From positions 2,108,001 to 2,172,000 of the forward strand of contig NZ_VFNP01000002.1 in NCBI RefSeq assembly GCF_006715635.1: a stretch of DNA of 64,000 nucleotides, read 5' to 3'. The stretch comes from Streptomyces sp. SLBN-118. GTDB taxonomy: Bacteria; Actinomycetota; Actinomycetes; Streptomycetales; Streptomycetaceae. Each line of letters begins with the position of its first letter. Position 1 is the stretch's first letter. The position numbers were made by a program, and so were the translations under genes. Below the pieces are notes generated by a model. That model was not told the DNA's origin. It saw only the letters and a program-made list of their open reading frames with translations, and did no database searches. Below, piece by piece: positions 44,048-52,341 of the stretch.

Positions 44048-45199
44048 ATGCGGGGGAAGATACAAGACTTCGGGCCTGGCCACATACCAGGTCGTAAGCG
44101 GCAGAAAGCGCTGTTCGTGGTGTTCGCGCTGCTCGTGCTGCAGCTCGGATCGCTGATCAGCCCGGCGTACGCCTGCGGCTGCGGTGCGATGGTTCCGGAC
44201 AGCGGATCTCATATGGCGGTCGACCGGGAGACCTCGGTGATCGGCTGGGACGGGCGTACGGAGCAGATCGTCATGCGCTTCACGGTTGACGGGGACGCCC
44301 CGAAGGCCGCGTGGATCATGCCGGTGCCCAGCCGGGCGACGGTCGAACTCGGTGACGCGGCCCTCTTCGAGGCGCTGGAGACGGCCACGGCGCCCGAACA
44401 CCGCAAGCGGTACTACTTCTGGCCACGGGGCAGGGACTGGCCCTTCACGGGCAGTGACACGGACGGCGCGGCCGCTGAGGCGCCGAGGGCCGGAGCCCCG
44501 GTGGGCGTGGTGGGGCGCGAGCGCCTCGGCGACTTCGATGTCGCACGGCTGACGGCGGCCGATCCGGGCGCGCTGCGAAGCTGGCTGGAGAACAACGGCT
44601 TCGAGCTGCCGGACGGGCTGGCGCGCGAGCTGAAGCCGTACGTCGAGCAGAAATGGGAGTACGTCGCCGTACGGCTGGCGCCCGAGGCCGAGGGCGCGGT
44701 GCTGCGCGGCACACTCGACCCGCTGCGGCTGCGCTTCGCCAGCGAGAAGCTGATCTATCCGATGCGCCTGTCGCGGCTCGCGAAGACCGCGCAGTCGCTG
44801 GGCCTGTACGTGCTCGCACCACACCGGATGGAGCCGCGGAGCTCGATCGGCGGGATGCGCCCGGAGGTCACGTACGCGGGGAAGATCGAGCCGAACGGGC
44901 CGCTCGCCGGGTTCACCGGCGGCCGGGAGACCTTCCTGACGGCACTGGATCAGAGCTTCCCCGAGCCGGGGCGGATCGACGATGACCATGAACTGCGCGC
45001 GGCGGGGGCGGACACCCCGTTCCGGCGGGTGGTGTACGAGGACGAGCTGCTGGTGGCGGGCGGTGTGCCGGTGTGGCTGCTGACGGTGGGCGGGGGCCTG
45101 GTGGTGCTGGTGGCCGCGTGGGTGTGGCGGGCGACGGCACGGCGGAGGAGGCCGGTGGTGGTGCCGCCGCCCGTGTACGTACCGCCGCCGTTGCCCTGA
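44048..45199 (+). CDS. DUF2330 secreted protein with C-terminal membrane anchor
   Basis: 383 residues from the ATG at 44048 (frame open to 43937). Signal peptide (KALFVVFALLVLQLGSLISPAYA) followed by the family hallmark CGCGAMVPDSGSHMAVDRETSVIGWDGRTEQIVMRFTVDG and AAWIMPVPSRATVELGD. C-terminal helix VWLLTVGGGLVVLVAAWVWRA and a Pro-rich tail. DUF2330 proteins occur in actinobacterial envelopes; their function is unknown. Confidence 0.88.
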   Translation: MRGKIQDFGPGHIPGRKRQKALFVVFALLVLQLGSLISPAYACGCGAMVPDSGSHMAVDRETSVIGWDGRTEQIVMRFTVDGDAPKAAWIMPVPSRATVELGDAALFEALETATAPEHRKRYYFWPRGRDWPFTGSDTDGAAAEAPRAGAPVGVVGRERLGDFDVARLTAADPGALRSWLENNGFELPDGLARELKPYVEQKWEYVAVRLAPEAEGAVLRGTLDPLRLRFASEKLIYPMRLSRLAKTAQSLGLYVLAPHRMEPRSSIGGMRPEVTYAGKIEPNGPLAGFTGGRETFLTALDQSFPEPGRIDDDHELRAAGADTPFRRVVYEDELLVAGGVPVWLLTVGGGLVVLVAAWVWRATARRRRPVVVPPPVYVPPPLP

Positions 45200-45231
45200 A
45201 AACGCCCGCCGCCCTGAAATAGGTTGGGCCC

Positions 45232-45903
45232 ATGAACCAGGAGCAGTGGAACGCAGTCGACCGCTATGTCACCGATCTCCTCGTACCCGCCGACGAAGCC
45301 CTGACCGCCGCACTCGCGGCGAGCGACGCGGCCGGAATGCCCGCGATCAATGTCGCGCCGAACCAGGGCAAGCTGCTGCATCTGCTCGCCAGGATGCAGG
45401 GGGCGCGGACGGTGCTGGAAATCGGCACGCTCGGCGGCTACAGCACGATCTGGCTGGCCAGGGCGCTGCCGGAGGACGGCAGGCTGATCTCGCTTGAGTA
45501 CAGCCCCGGCCACGCGGAGGTCGCCGTTGCGAACCTCGCTCACGCGGGCCTCGACAAGATCGCCGAGGTCCGGGTGGGGCCGGCGCTGGAGATCCTGCCG
45601 AAGCTCGTGAAGGAGCCCGGGGCGGGGCCGTTCGACCTGGTCTTCATCGACGCGGACAAGCAGAACAACGCGCACTACGTGGAGTGGGCGCTGAAGCTCA
45701 CGCAGCCCGGCAGCGTGATCATCGTCGACAACGCGATCCGCGGCGGGGCGGTGGTCGACGCGGGCAGCGCGGACCCGGCGATTGCGGGGACGCGGGCGAT
45801 GTATGAGCTGGTGGGGCGGGAGGACAGGCTGGAGGCGACGGCGGTGCAGACGGTGGGGACGAAGGGCTGGGACGGGTTCCTGCTGGCGCGGGTGGTTGCC
45901 TGA
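45232..45903 (+). CDS. O-methyltransferase (Methyltransf_3, catechol/caffeoyl-CoA type)
   Basis: 223 residues. Motifs: APNQGKLLHLLARM, VLEIGTLGGYSTIWLARALP, LISLEYSPGHAEVAVANL, FDLVFIDADKQNNAHYVEWALKL and GSVIIVDNAIRGGAV. These are the SAM-binding and metal-ligand (D, DN) residues of the cation-dependent O-methyltransferase family. The substrate is unknown. It starts 33 bases after the DUF2330 stop. Confidence 0.92.
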   Translation: MNQEQWNAVDRYVTDLLVPADEALTAALAASDAAGMPAINVAPNQGKLLHLLARMQGARTVLEIGTLGGYSTIWLARALPEDGRLISLEYSPGHAEVAVANLAHAGLDKIAEVRVGPALEILPKLVKEPGAGPFDLVFIDADKQNNAHYVEWALKLTQPGSVIIVDNAIRGGAVVDAGSADPAIAGTRAMYELVGREDRLEATAVQTVGTKGWDGFLLARVVA

Positions 45904-45984
45904 GGCGGGCGCCCGCGGCGGGACACGCGGCACAGCCGCGCATCGACACAGCTCCTGACGGCCTTCGGCCGCATGTCCTCGAAC

Positions 45985-46015
45985 GCCGGACGGGCTGAAA
46001 TTCAGCCCCTCCGGC
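45985..46015. terminator. Hairpin between convergent O-methyltransferase and DUF3291 genes
   Basis: GCCGGACGGGCTGAA / TTCAGCCCCTCCGGC pair over 15 positions with one mismatch and a one-base loop, between convergent genes. The adjoining GTCCTCGAACGCCGGACGGGC also occurs inverted at about 12359-12379, so it is a common intergenic terminator repeat. Confidence 0.7.
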
Positions 46016-46060
46016 GTGAGTGACCCGGCCCGGGGACGGGGGCGGCCCCGGGCCGGGAGT

Positions 46061-46474
46061 TCAGGTGGTGCGGTTCGCGTCCGCCACGGCCTGCTCGTCG
46101 ATGCGGCGCTTCGCGTCCTTCCAGGAGATCGGCAGCTCCTCCACCGGCACCTCCCAGAAGGTGAACGTCGAACCGCTCATCGTGGACCGCAGGCCCGTCA
46201 TCACGCTCTTGTGGGGCTCGGTGCGCGCGTACTTGTACAGCGCGTCCCTGTCCTCCCACGCCGAGAGGGTGAAGAAGACGCCCTTGAGCAGCTGGGCCTC
46301 CAGGGACGCCCCGAGCGCTCCGGGCGCGGACCGCACCTGGCCCCAGGCGGACAGGGACTTCAGGAAGAAGCGCGGTACGTCCTTCTTGGACTTCACCTCA
46401 AGACGCGAGGCCATGACGAAGGCGCGGGTGTTGGGTCGGGCAGGGTTCGGCGTCGTCCACGGAAGAGTCGGCAC
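46061..46474 (-). CDS. DUF3291-type monooxygenase-like small protein
   Basis: 137 residues from the GTG at 46474 with GAGG 5-6 bases upstream. The dimeric alpha/beta-barrel style sequence FVMASRLEVKSKKDVPRFFLKSL...KGVFFTLSAWEDRDALYKYARTEPHKSVM is typical of DUF3291/spheroidene-monooxygenase-like proteins. The reaction is unknown. It is divergent from a MerR regulator gene, which may control it. Confidence 0.82.
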   Translation of the reverse strand: MPTLPWTTPNPARPNTRAFVMASRLEVKSKKDVPRFFLKSLSAWGQVRSAPGALGASLEAQLLKGVFFTLSAWEDRDALYKYARTEPHKSVMTGLRSTMSGSTFTFWEVPVEELPISWKDAKRRIDEQAVADANRTT

Positions 46475-46501
46475 GGTATCCTCGCATCCACAGTTGGTGA
46501 G

Positions 46502-46536
46502 TGGCAGTATCTATATTAGACAGTAGAGCTGCCCAA
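46502..46536. promoter_or_regulatory. AT-rich divergent promoter region of the MerR gene
   Basis: The stretch around TATCTATATTAGACAGTAGAG stands out by its AT content in this GC-rich window and lies in the 85-base gap between the DUF3291 gene and the MerR gene. It probably holds both promoters and a MerR operator; I cannot define the boundaries. Confidence 0.4.
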
Positions 46537-46559
46537 TTGCCAGTGGGAAGCGGGACCAG

Positions 46560-47210
46560 GTGAGAATTTCCGAGTTGAGCCGCCGCAGCGGAGTGGCCAC
46601 TGCGACGATCAAGTACTACCTGCGCGAAGGGCTGCTGCCCCCCGGCCGCGCCACCGCCGCGACCCAGGCGGAGTACGGGGAGTCGCATGTGCAGCGCCTC
46701 CGGCTGATCCGCGCCCTGATCGGGGTGCGGGGTCTGACCGTCAGTGCCGCCAAGGATGTTCTCGACGCCCTCTCCGAGGTCGAGACGGACACCCATGAAC
46801 TGCTTGGGCTCGTCTTCGGGGTCTGGCCCGCATCCGGCGCCAGGGACTCCGCCGCCAAGGATGCCGCCCAGGAGGAGGACTCCGACACCGACACGTCCGA
46901 AGTGAGCGCGCTGCTCGCCGAGATGGGCTGGAAAGTCTCGGAGCACAACCCCGCCCGGCACGTCATAACCCAGACACTGCACACCCTCAGATCACTCGGT
47001 ATGGACTACGACTGGCAGTCCCTTGTTCCCTACGCCCAGCTCGCCGAAAAGACGGCTGCCCTGGATCTCGATCAGCTCCAGGAACCGGCCGAGCCGATCG
47101 AAAAGGCCGAGCGTGCCGTCCTGTTGACGTTCCTCCTCGAACCGGCGCTGCTGGCCCTGCGCCGGCTCGCGCAGGAAGCCGAGTCAACCGTCAGATACCG
47201 CGGCTGTTAG
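46560..47210 (+). CDS. MerR-family transcriptional regulator
   Basis: 216 residues from a GTG. The N-terminal winged HTH is RISELSRRSGVATATIKYYLREGLLPPGRATAATQAEYGESHVQRLRLIRALIG (residues 2-55). An unusually long C-terminal half (~80-216) without a conserved cysteine-metal site suggests a small-molecule ligand rather than metal. It contains an acidic segment (AAQEEDSDTDTSEV). Confidence 0.92.
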   Translation: MRISELSRRSGVATATIKYYLREGLLPPGRATAATQAEYGESHVQRLRLIRALIGVRGLTVSAAKDVLDALSEVETDTHELLGLVFGVWPASGARDSAAKDAAQEEDSDTDTSEVSALLAEMGWKVSEHNPARHVITQTLHTLRSLGMDYDWQSLVPYAQLAEKTAALDLDQLQEPAEPIEKAERAVLLTFLLEPALLALRRLAQEAESTVRYRGC

Positions 47211-47438
47211 CGCTTCCGGCGCCTCGCCTACTTCACCACGCCGCGCCCGCCCCTACGTGAGTGATCAGTACTCACATGGCTGGAAAGTCACGTGCCCCCC
47301 GGGGCCCGGCTCACCCGGCCCGCGGCGGGCGAAGGTGAGTACCCACGACTCAGGCCCGGCGTGCCGCCGGGTGGTCTGCTCGTGAGCTGAACGCAGAGCA
47401 CGGCGAACGCCGTGGACGGCGCACGGGGAGGCAAGAGC

Positions 47439-48389
47439 ATGCAGTTCCGGATTCTGGGCTCGCCCGAGTTGTACGACGAGAAGCGGCACCGGCGCGTCCC
47501 GCTGACCAGCCCCAAGCAGCGGCGGCTCCTCGGCATTCTGCTCGCCCGTCCCAACTCCCCCGTCCCGAGGGAGCGGTTGATCCGGGAACTGTGGGGCGCA
47601 CTGCCCCCGCTGAAGGCGCGCAACACCCTCAACGCCCATGTCTCCGGGCTGCGCAAGGTCCTCCTCGAGGTGGAGCCCGAGCGGGCCAACACCCCGCGCA
47701 TCGTCGCCCGCGCGGCGGGATATCTGCTGGAGGCCCACCCGGCGGAGACCGACAGCGCACGGTTCTGCCTGGCGGTTACACAGGCCCGGCGCATGGCGCC
47801 GGACGATCCGCGCGGCGCGTACGACTCGCTGCGCAGGGCGCTCGGGCTCTGGCGCGGCAGCGCCCTGGAGGGCGGCTCCCACGGTCCCGTCTGCGCCGCG
47901 CTGGTCGCCCAGCTGGAGGAGGAGCGGCAGCAGGCTCTGGAGATCCTCTTCGACTGCGCCCTGCGCACCGGCGAGCACCGTCGCATCATCCCGGAGCTGG
48001 AGGAGCTGACCGCCGCGCACCCGCTGCGCGAGCGCTTCTTCGACCAGTTGATGCTGGCCCTGTGCCGCTGCGGGCGCGGGGCAGACGCGATCCGCGTCTA
48101 TACGCGGGCCCGCCGGCGGCTGACCGCGGCGCACGGCGGTACCCCGCTGCTGACCGCTCGTCTTGAGCAGATCAGCGTGCAGGCCCCCGCGTTGTTCGCG
48201 CACGAGGCGGAACGCCCGGAGGCCAGGAGGCGCGCCCGGGTGACGGCCCCCGGCGCCGGCGTGCGCGAACTCGACCGGCTGCGCCACGAGATGAACCAGA
48301 TCGAGGCAGAACAGCAGACGGCCCGGTCGGCCGTCGGCTATCTGACGAACATCCTCAGCGGGCAGGCTCTGCGCACCGGCGGCGTGTGA
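47439..48389 (+). CDS. SARP-family transcriptional activator (OmpR-like HTH + BTAD)
   Basis: 316 residues. The ATG at 47439 follows GGAGG by 8 bases. The N-terminal OmpR-type winged helix (QFRILGSPELYDEKRHRRVPLTSPKQRRLLGILLARPNSPVPRERLIRELWG, then NTLNAHVSGLRKVL) is followed by the bacterial transcriptional activator domain (LWRGSALEGG, LEEERQQALEILFDCALRTGEHRRIIPELEELTAAHPLRERFFDQLMLALCRCGRGADAIRVYTRARRRL). SARPs activate antibiotic clusters. It converges on the lipid-synthase operon and is the likely pathway activator. Confidence 0.93.
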   Translation: MQFRILGSPELYDEKRHRRVPLTSPKQRRLLGILLARPNSPVPRERLIRELWGALPPLKARNTLNAHVSGLRKVLLEVEPERANTPRIVARAAGYLLEAHPAETDSARFCLAVTQARRMAPDDPRGAYDSLRRALGLWRGSALEGGSHGPVCAALVAQLEEERQQALEILFDCALRTGEHRRIIPELEELTAAHPLRERFFDQLMLALCRCGRGADAIRVYTRARRRLTAAHGGTPLLTARLEQISVQAPALFAHEAERPEARRRARVTAPGAGVRELDRLRHEMNQIEAEQQTARSAVGYLTNILSGQALRTGGV

Positions 48390-48421
48390 TCCGGCACACC
48401 GGACACCACCGGACAACACGA

Positions 48422-48457
48422 TCGCCCCTGCGTACCGGATGCGGTACGCAGGGGCGA
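48422..48457. terminator. Bidirectional terminator between SARP gene and lipid-synthase operon
   Basis: TCGCCCCTGCGTACC / GGTACGCAGGGGCGA form a perfect 15-bp stem with a GGATGC loop between the convergent SARP (ends 48389) and FAD oxidoreductase (ends 48474) genes. Confidence 0.85.
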
Positions 48458-48473
48458 CTGTTGTGCGCGGGGT

Positions 48474-49763
48474 TCAGAGTTCGCGGATGAGCTGGGCCGC
48501 GATCTCCATTCCGGAGGAGTAGCCGGCTTCGTGCGAACCGATCTGGTCCACGCCGTGCCGCTTGGCGTGGAAGTAGGAGCCGCACAGCTTCACGCGGGTT
48601 CCCTCGTTGACGTTGTAGATGTCGTTCTGCATTTCGCGCACATCGACATTGATGATCGGGTGCGTGTACGGGAATTCCGCGATCACCGTCGCCGGGTCGA
48701 CCTCTCCCGGATAGTCGAGGGTGACGAAGTAGTCCTTCTCGGCGGTGAATCCGTGCAGCTTGTTCATGTAGTACGCGACATACGTCTTGGGCTGACCGCC
48801 GACCTCGACCTTGCCGTAGTTCCAGGCCTCCCAGCGGCTCTTGTCCTCGGGGACCACCGAGGGGTCGGTGTGCAGAATGACCTTGGACGAGTTGTACTCC
48901 ACCTTGGAGAGCACCTCGTGCTGGCGCTCGGTGGGGTTGTCGAGCATCGCGAGCGCCTCGTCCGCGTGGGCGCCGACGACCACGTAGTCGAAGGTCTCGC
49001 TGCCCTTGTCCGTGGTCACCGTGACCCCGTCGGCCTCCTGGTGGATGCTACGGACGGCCTCACCCAGGCGGACCTCCGGGCCGATCGCGGCGATCGCCTT
49101 GCGTACGTAGGAGATCGAACCGCCGCCGACGGTCCGCCAGTCGACGTGCTGGCCGCCCAGACCACCCTCGTCGTGGCCCATGAAGAAGGCGATCGCGGTG
49201 CTCGCGGGCATCTCCCAGATCAGCTCGGCGGGAATCGACCAGACCGCGGAGCAGAGCAGGATCACATACGAGTGGCGGAAGGCCTGGCTGTATCCGCCGC
49301 GGTCGAGGTACTCACCGAGGGGAATGTCGGCCCGCTTGCGGACGAAGTCCTTGCGGCCCTCGGTGTGGAAGCGCCTGGCCTCCCGCCAGATGGTCAGGAA
49401 CTCCTCGGAGTAGCGCCCGGCCACCTCCTCCTCGCTGAGGCCGAGCTCCTTCGTGCCGTACTCGAGACCGGAGTCGAGGTCGAAGAAGTTGAAGGCGCCA
49501 CGGTGCTCGACAGCGTCCACGCCCAGCTCGTCGAAGAACTCGCAGAGGTTGGTGTAGGCGGGACGGTTGAAGACGACGAACGCCGTGTCGATGCCGAGGA
49601 TCCTCCCGTTCTCCTCGACCTCGACGGTGTTGGCGTGCCCGCCGAGGCGGTCCTCCCGCTCGAAGACGGTGATCCGGGCGCGGTCGCGCAGGTGATAAGC
49701 GGCGGAAATGCCGGCGACGCCGGCACCGACGACGGCGACTCGTGGGGTGGTGGGCTGCGGCAT
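48474..49763 (-). CDS. FAD-dependent oxidoreductase of the lipid-synthase operon (COG2907/phytoene-desaturase-like)
   Basis: 429 residues. I chose the ATG at 49763 because AAGGA lies 8 bases upstream; ATG 49790 would overlap the PPTase stop (ATGA) and add nine residues. The N-terminal dinucleotide-binding motif VAVVGAGVAGISAAYHL...ITVFEREDRLGGHANTVEV is that of amine-oxidase/phytoene-desaturase flavoproteins. The remainder (IDTAFVVFNRPAYTNLCEFFDELGV, GQHVDWRTVGGGSISYVRKA, C-terminal FAD contact GSYFHAKRHGVDQIGSHEAGYSSGMEIAAQLI) fits the COG2907 group often found with lipid-modifying enzymes. It is the last gene of the operon and probably desaturates or oxidises the assembled lipid. Confidence 0.85.
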   Translation of the reverse strand: MPQPTTPRVAVVGAGVAGISAAYHLRDRARITVFEREDRLGGHANTVEVEENGRILGIDTAFVVFNRPAYTNLCEFFDELGVDAVEHRGAFNFFDLDSGLEYGTKELGLSEEEVAGRYSEEFLTIWREARRFHTEGRKDFVRKRADIPLGEYLDRGGYSQAFRHSYVILLCSAVWSIPAELIWEMPASTAIAFFMGHDEGGLGGQHVDWRTVGGGSISYVRKAIAAIGPEVRLGEAVRSIHQEADGVTVTTDKGSETFDYVVVGAHADEALAMLDNPTERQHEVLSKVEYNSSKVILHTDPSVVPEDKSRWEAWNYGKVEVGGQPKTYVAYYMNKLHGFTAEKDYFVTLDYPGEVDPATVIAEFPYTHPIINVDVREMQNDIYNVNEGTRVKLCGSYFHAKRHGVDQIGSHEAGYSSGMEIAAQLIREL

Positions 49764-49786
49764 GAGCTTGTCCTTCATGGTCGGTC

Positions 49787-50518
49787 TCATACGTACGAGA
49801 GGTCGGAGAGCGAGAGGTCGGAGAGGTCGGTGCGGCGCAGGGCTCCTGGCCGTCCGTTCTCGGTGGCGACGGCCAGGACGTGCCCCGGGCCGGGGTGGAG
49901 CAGGTCGAACCACCAGCGGGCATCGGTCCCCGCCGGCTGCTGCGGGTCGTGCACCGCGATCCGGTCCGCGGTCCGCGGCGCGAAGGAGAAGCCGCCGAGG
50001 CCCCGGGACAAACCGGTGCCCAGCGCCTTGAGATACGCCTCCTTCAGCACCCAGAACTCGCTGACCAGCGCGGCGCGGACGCCGGGAGGGGCGGCGGCGA
50101 GCTCCGCGCGTTCGGCGGGGGCGAGCCGGGGCGCGAGATGGGTCGTCAGCCGGTCCGTGGAGGGTGTGGGGCCCACATCGACGCCGCATCCGCGCCCCCG
50201 GGTGACGACGCAGGCGATGAGGCCTTCGGTGTGGGAGAGGTTGAACCGCACGCCCCCCTCGTCGGGTTCCGGTTCGGGGCGCCCGAAGTCGCCGGTGCGA
50301 AAGCGCCACCGGTCCGGCGGCCGGCCGGTGCGGGCGCTGAGCGCGTAGCGGCACAGCAGCCGCGCACCGAGGTACCGGCGCCGCGCACCCGCGGAGAGCC
50401 GCCGTTCCATCCCGGCGCGTTCCTGCGCCGTGAGCAGCCGCGTCCCGCCGAGCGCGGTGGCGAAGCCGTCCACGGCATGCTCGGGCAGCAGCCACAGGAA
50501 CGTCGGGTCGGATTGCAT
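49787..50518 (-). CDS. Sfp-type 4'-phosphopantetheinyl transferase
   Basis: 243 residues. The three family motifs are present: P1 FGRPEPE, the RFNLSHTEGLIACVV block with P2 GCGVDVG (Mg2+ ligand Asp), and P3 FWVLKEAYLKALGTGL with the catalytic Glu/Lys. It converts apo-ACPs to holo form. In PUFA gene sets the equivalent is PfaE, and here it would load the ACP repeats of the PKS encoded beyond the right edge. It lies 20 bases downstream of an acyl-CoA dehydrogenase gene. The C-terminal tail is irregular (DLSDLSLSDLSYV). Confidence 0.92.
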   Translation of the reverse strand: MQSDPTFLWLLPEHAVDGFATALGGTRLLTAQERAGMERRLSAGARRRYLGARLLCRYALSARTGRPPDRWRFRTGDFGRPEPEPDEGGVRFNLSHTEGLIACVVTRGRGCGVDVGPTPSTDRLTTHLAPRLAPAERAELAAAPPGVRAALVSEFWVLKEAYLKALGTGLSRGLGGFSFAPRTADRIAVHDPQQPAGTDARWWFDLLHPGPGHVLAVATENGRPGALRRTDLSDLSLSDLSYV

Positions 50519-50538
50519 CGGCGTCGGTCCCCGGCCCG

Positions 50539-52332
50539 TCAGCGCCGGGTGGCGGCGTCGTCGACGGTGCGCTCGGCGAGCGGGAACTGCCAGTGCGAGA
50601 ACAGCAGGTTCTCGCGGTGCAGATGGCGCAGTACGCGCATCACCTCGTCGATGACCACCTGGTCCGTGACGGACTCGTACGGGTAGAGGTGCTTGCGCAG
50701 CCGTTCCATCTGGAGCAGCAGCAGGGCGCCGCTGGGCAGCGGGTCCTCCAGCACGTCGTGCGAGTGGACGAAGGTGAGCACGCAGGCCGCGGTGGCGTGG
50801 AGCAGGCAGTACTCCTTGGACAGCTCGAAGAGCTCCGTCGACTGCGCGTACTCGCGGCCCAGTTCGGCTTTGAGCGCCACCGACCGCTCACTCATCGAGG
50901 CGACCCGGCCGAGCAGCTCGTCGGCCACGTCGGCCGCCTTCAGCAGCCAGTCGCGCTCGTTGCCCTTGGCGTCCTCGGCCAGGACACGCAGCCGGCGTAC
51001 CGCGTCGGGTCCGGCAAGCAACGCGTCGTCGAGCCCGCGGCTGAACATCTCCTGCTTCACCGGCTCGTACGGCGGCAGCTCGCTGTCCATGCCGAAGAGG
51101 GTGGCGGCACGTTCGGCCGATGCCTGACGGACCTCCGGGGCGGCGCCGCCCGCGCTGGTCAGCAGACCGCCCAGCTGCTGGCCGATGTTGCGCAGGTTCA
51201 CCACGGTGTTGCCGTCGGCGAAGTTGGCGACCATGAGGTCCCGCAGCATCTTCTGGTGCATGCCGTAGTGCGGGTGGTCCCGCAGGAAGAAGCGCGCTCC
51301 GAGGATCACGTTCAGCTGCGACATGGTCTTCTCGAGCAGCGTCGGCACCAGGTACTTGACCACCGACGACCACACGCTGATCTGCTCGGGCGCCGCCTGC
51401 AGCGCGCGGACCGCGCCGAGGCTCACTGCGTCGGCCAGCATCAGGTCGGCGAAGGACTCGGTCAACTGGCGGCGGCTGTAGGGGACATCGCTGACGGTGT
51501 CGCCCATCAGCACCCGGACCTCGGTGAAGTCCAGTACGAGCCGCAGCGTCGTGTCGGCGGCCGACATCGCGAAACTGCTGATCACGGCGCGCGCCAGCTG
51601 GCCGGACTTGAGCGCGAGCTCCAGGCCCTGGCCCTCGGCTCCGATGCGCGCGGACTCGGGGACGAACGCCCCCTTGAAGCGCAGTCCGCTCAGGTCGAGT
51701 GCGCGCAGCCCGTGCAGCTTCTCGACCGGCAGCTCCTCGACGGTGTCGGCGTCGAGCAGCCACTTGTCCACCATGAGGATGGAGTGGGCCGCGGGGCCGC
51801 CGCGCTTGCCGGTGCGGGCGTGGACGGCCACCTTGTCGCACACGGTGGCGTTGCCGATCAGCCACTTCTCGCCGGTCAGCCGATAGCCGCCGTCGACCTT
51901 CTCGGCGACGACCTCGTTGGCGAGCAGATCGCTGCCGTGCTCGCGCTCGGTCAGTCCCCAGGACAGTCCGCGGCCCCGCTGCATCTCCTCGATCAGGGAG
52001 CGCTTCTGCTCGTCCGTACCCCCCACCCACGCGGGCAGGAAGCCGAGCACGTTGATGACCAGGGCGGTGGCGGTCGTCACGTCGCGACGGGCGACGAGCC
52101 GCATCAGGTTGAAGCCGGTCTCGATGTCGTCGGCCCGGGCGCCGTGTGCGGCGGGCAGGGTGTGGTCGAGCACGCCCCAGCGGCGGAGCTGGTTGACGAA
52201 GGCGTGCGGGTACTCCTGGTTCTCGTCGTGGTCCAGCACCCGGGTGAACGGAATCCGGCTGCCCGAATCGTGCGGGTCGCCGAGGTGCTCCTCCAACTGC
52301 GCGGCCAGCGCGGTCAGGTCGGCCTTGGACAT
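50539..52332 (-). CDS. Acyl-CoA dehydrogenase 1 of the lipid-synthase operon
   Basis: 597 residues, longer than the ~380-400 of ordinary enzymes because of a helical C-terminal extension (~395-597). The FAD/acyl-binding segment WGLTEREHGSDLLANEV (~125-141) and GEKWLIGNATVCD (~154-166) are clear. The loop that normally holds the catalytic Glu-Gly reads ANFADGNTVVNLRNIGQQL, placing Asp373 where glutamate is expected (by eye). It starts 9 bases after the second dehydrogenase gene ends. It probably introduces an alpha,beta double bond into a thioester-bound chain, CoA- or ACP-linked (inference). Confidence 0.85.
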   Translation of the reverse strand: MSKADLTALAAQLEEHLGDPHDSGSRIPFTRVLDHDENQEYPHAFVNQLRRWGVLDHTLPAAHGARADDIETGFNLMRLVARRDVTTATALVINVLGFLPAWVGGTDEQKRSLIEEMQRGRGLSWGLTEREHGSDLLANEVVAEKVDGGYRLTGEKWLIGNATVCDKVAVHARTGKRGGPAAHSILMVDKWLLDADTVEELPVEKLHGLRALDLSGLRFKGAFVPESARIGAEGQGLELALKSGQLARAVISSFAMSAADTTLRLVLDFTEVRVLMGDTVSDVPYSRRQLTESFADLMLADAVSLGAVRALQAAPEQISVWSSVVKYLVPTLLEKTMSQLNVILGARFFLRDHPHYGMHQKMLRDLMVANFADGNTVVNLRNIGQQLGGLLTSAGGAAPEVRQASAERAATLFGMDSELPPYEPVKQEMFSRGLDDALLAGPDAVRRLRVLAEDAKGNERDWLLKAADVADELLGRVASMSERSVALKAELGREYAQSTELFELSKEYCLLHATAACVLTFVHSHDVLEDPLPSGALLLLQMERLRKHLYPYESVTDQVVIDEVMRVLRHLHRENLLFSHWQFPLAERTVDDAATRR

Positions 52333-52341
52333 GAAGAACTC

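Noticed and set aside
47265..48419. 384-residue minus-strand open frame opposite the SARP gene
   Set aside because: The plus strand encodes a clear SARP with a good ribosome binding site; the minus frame has no domain.
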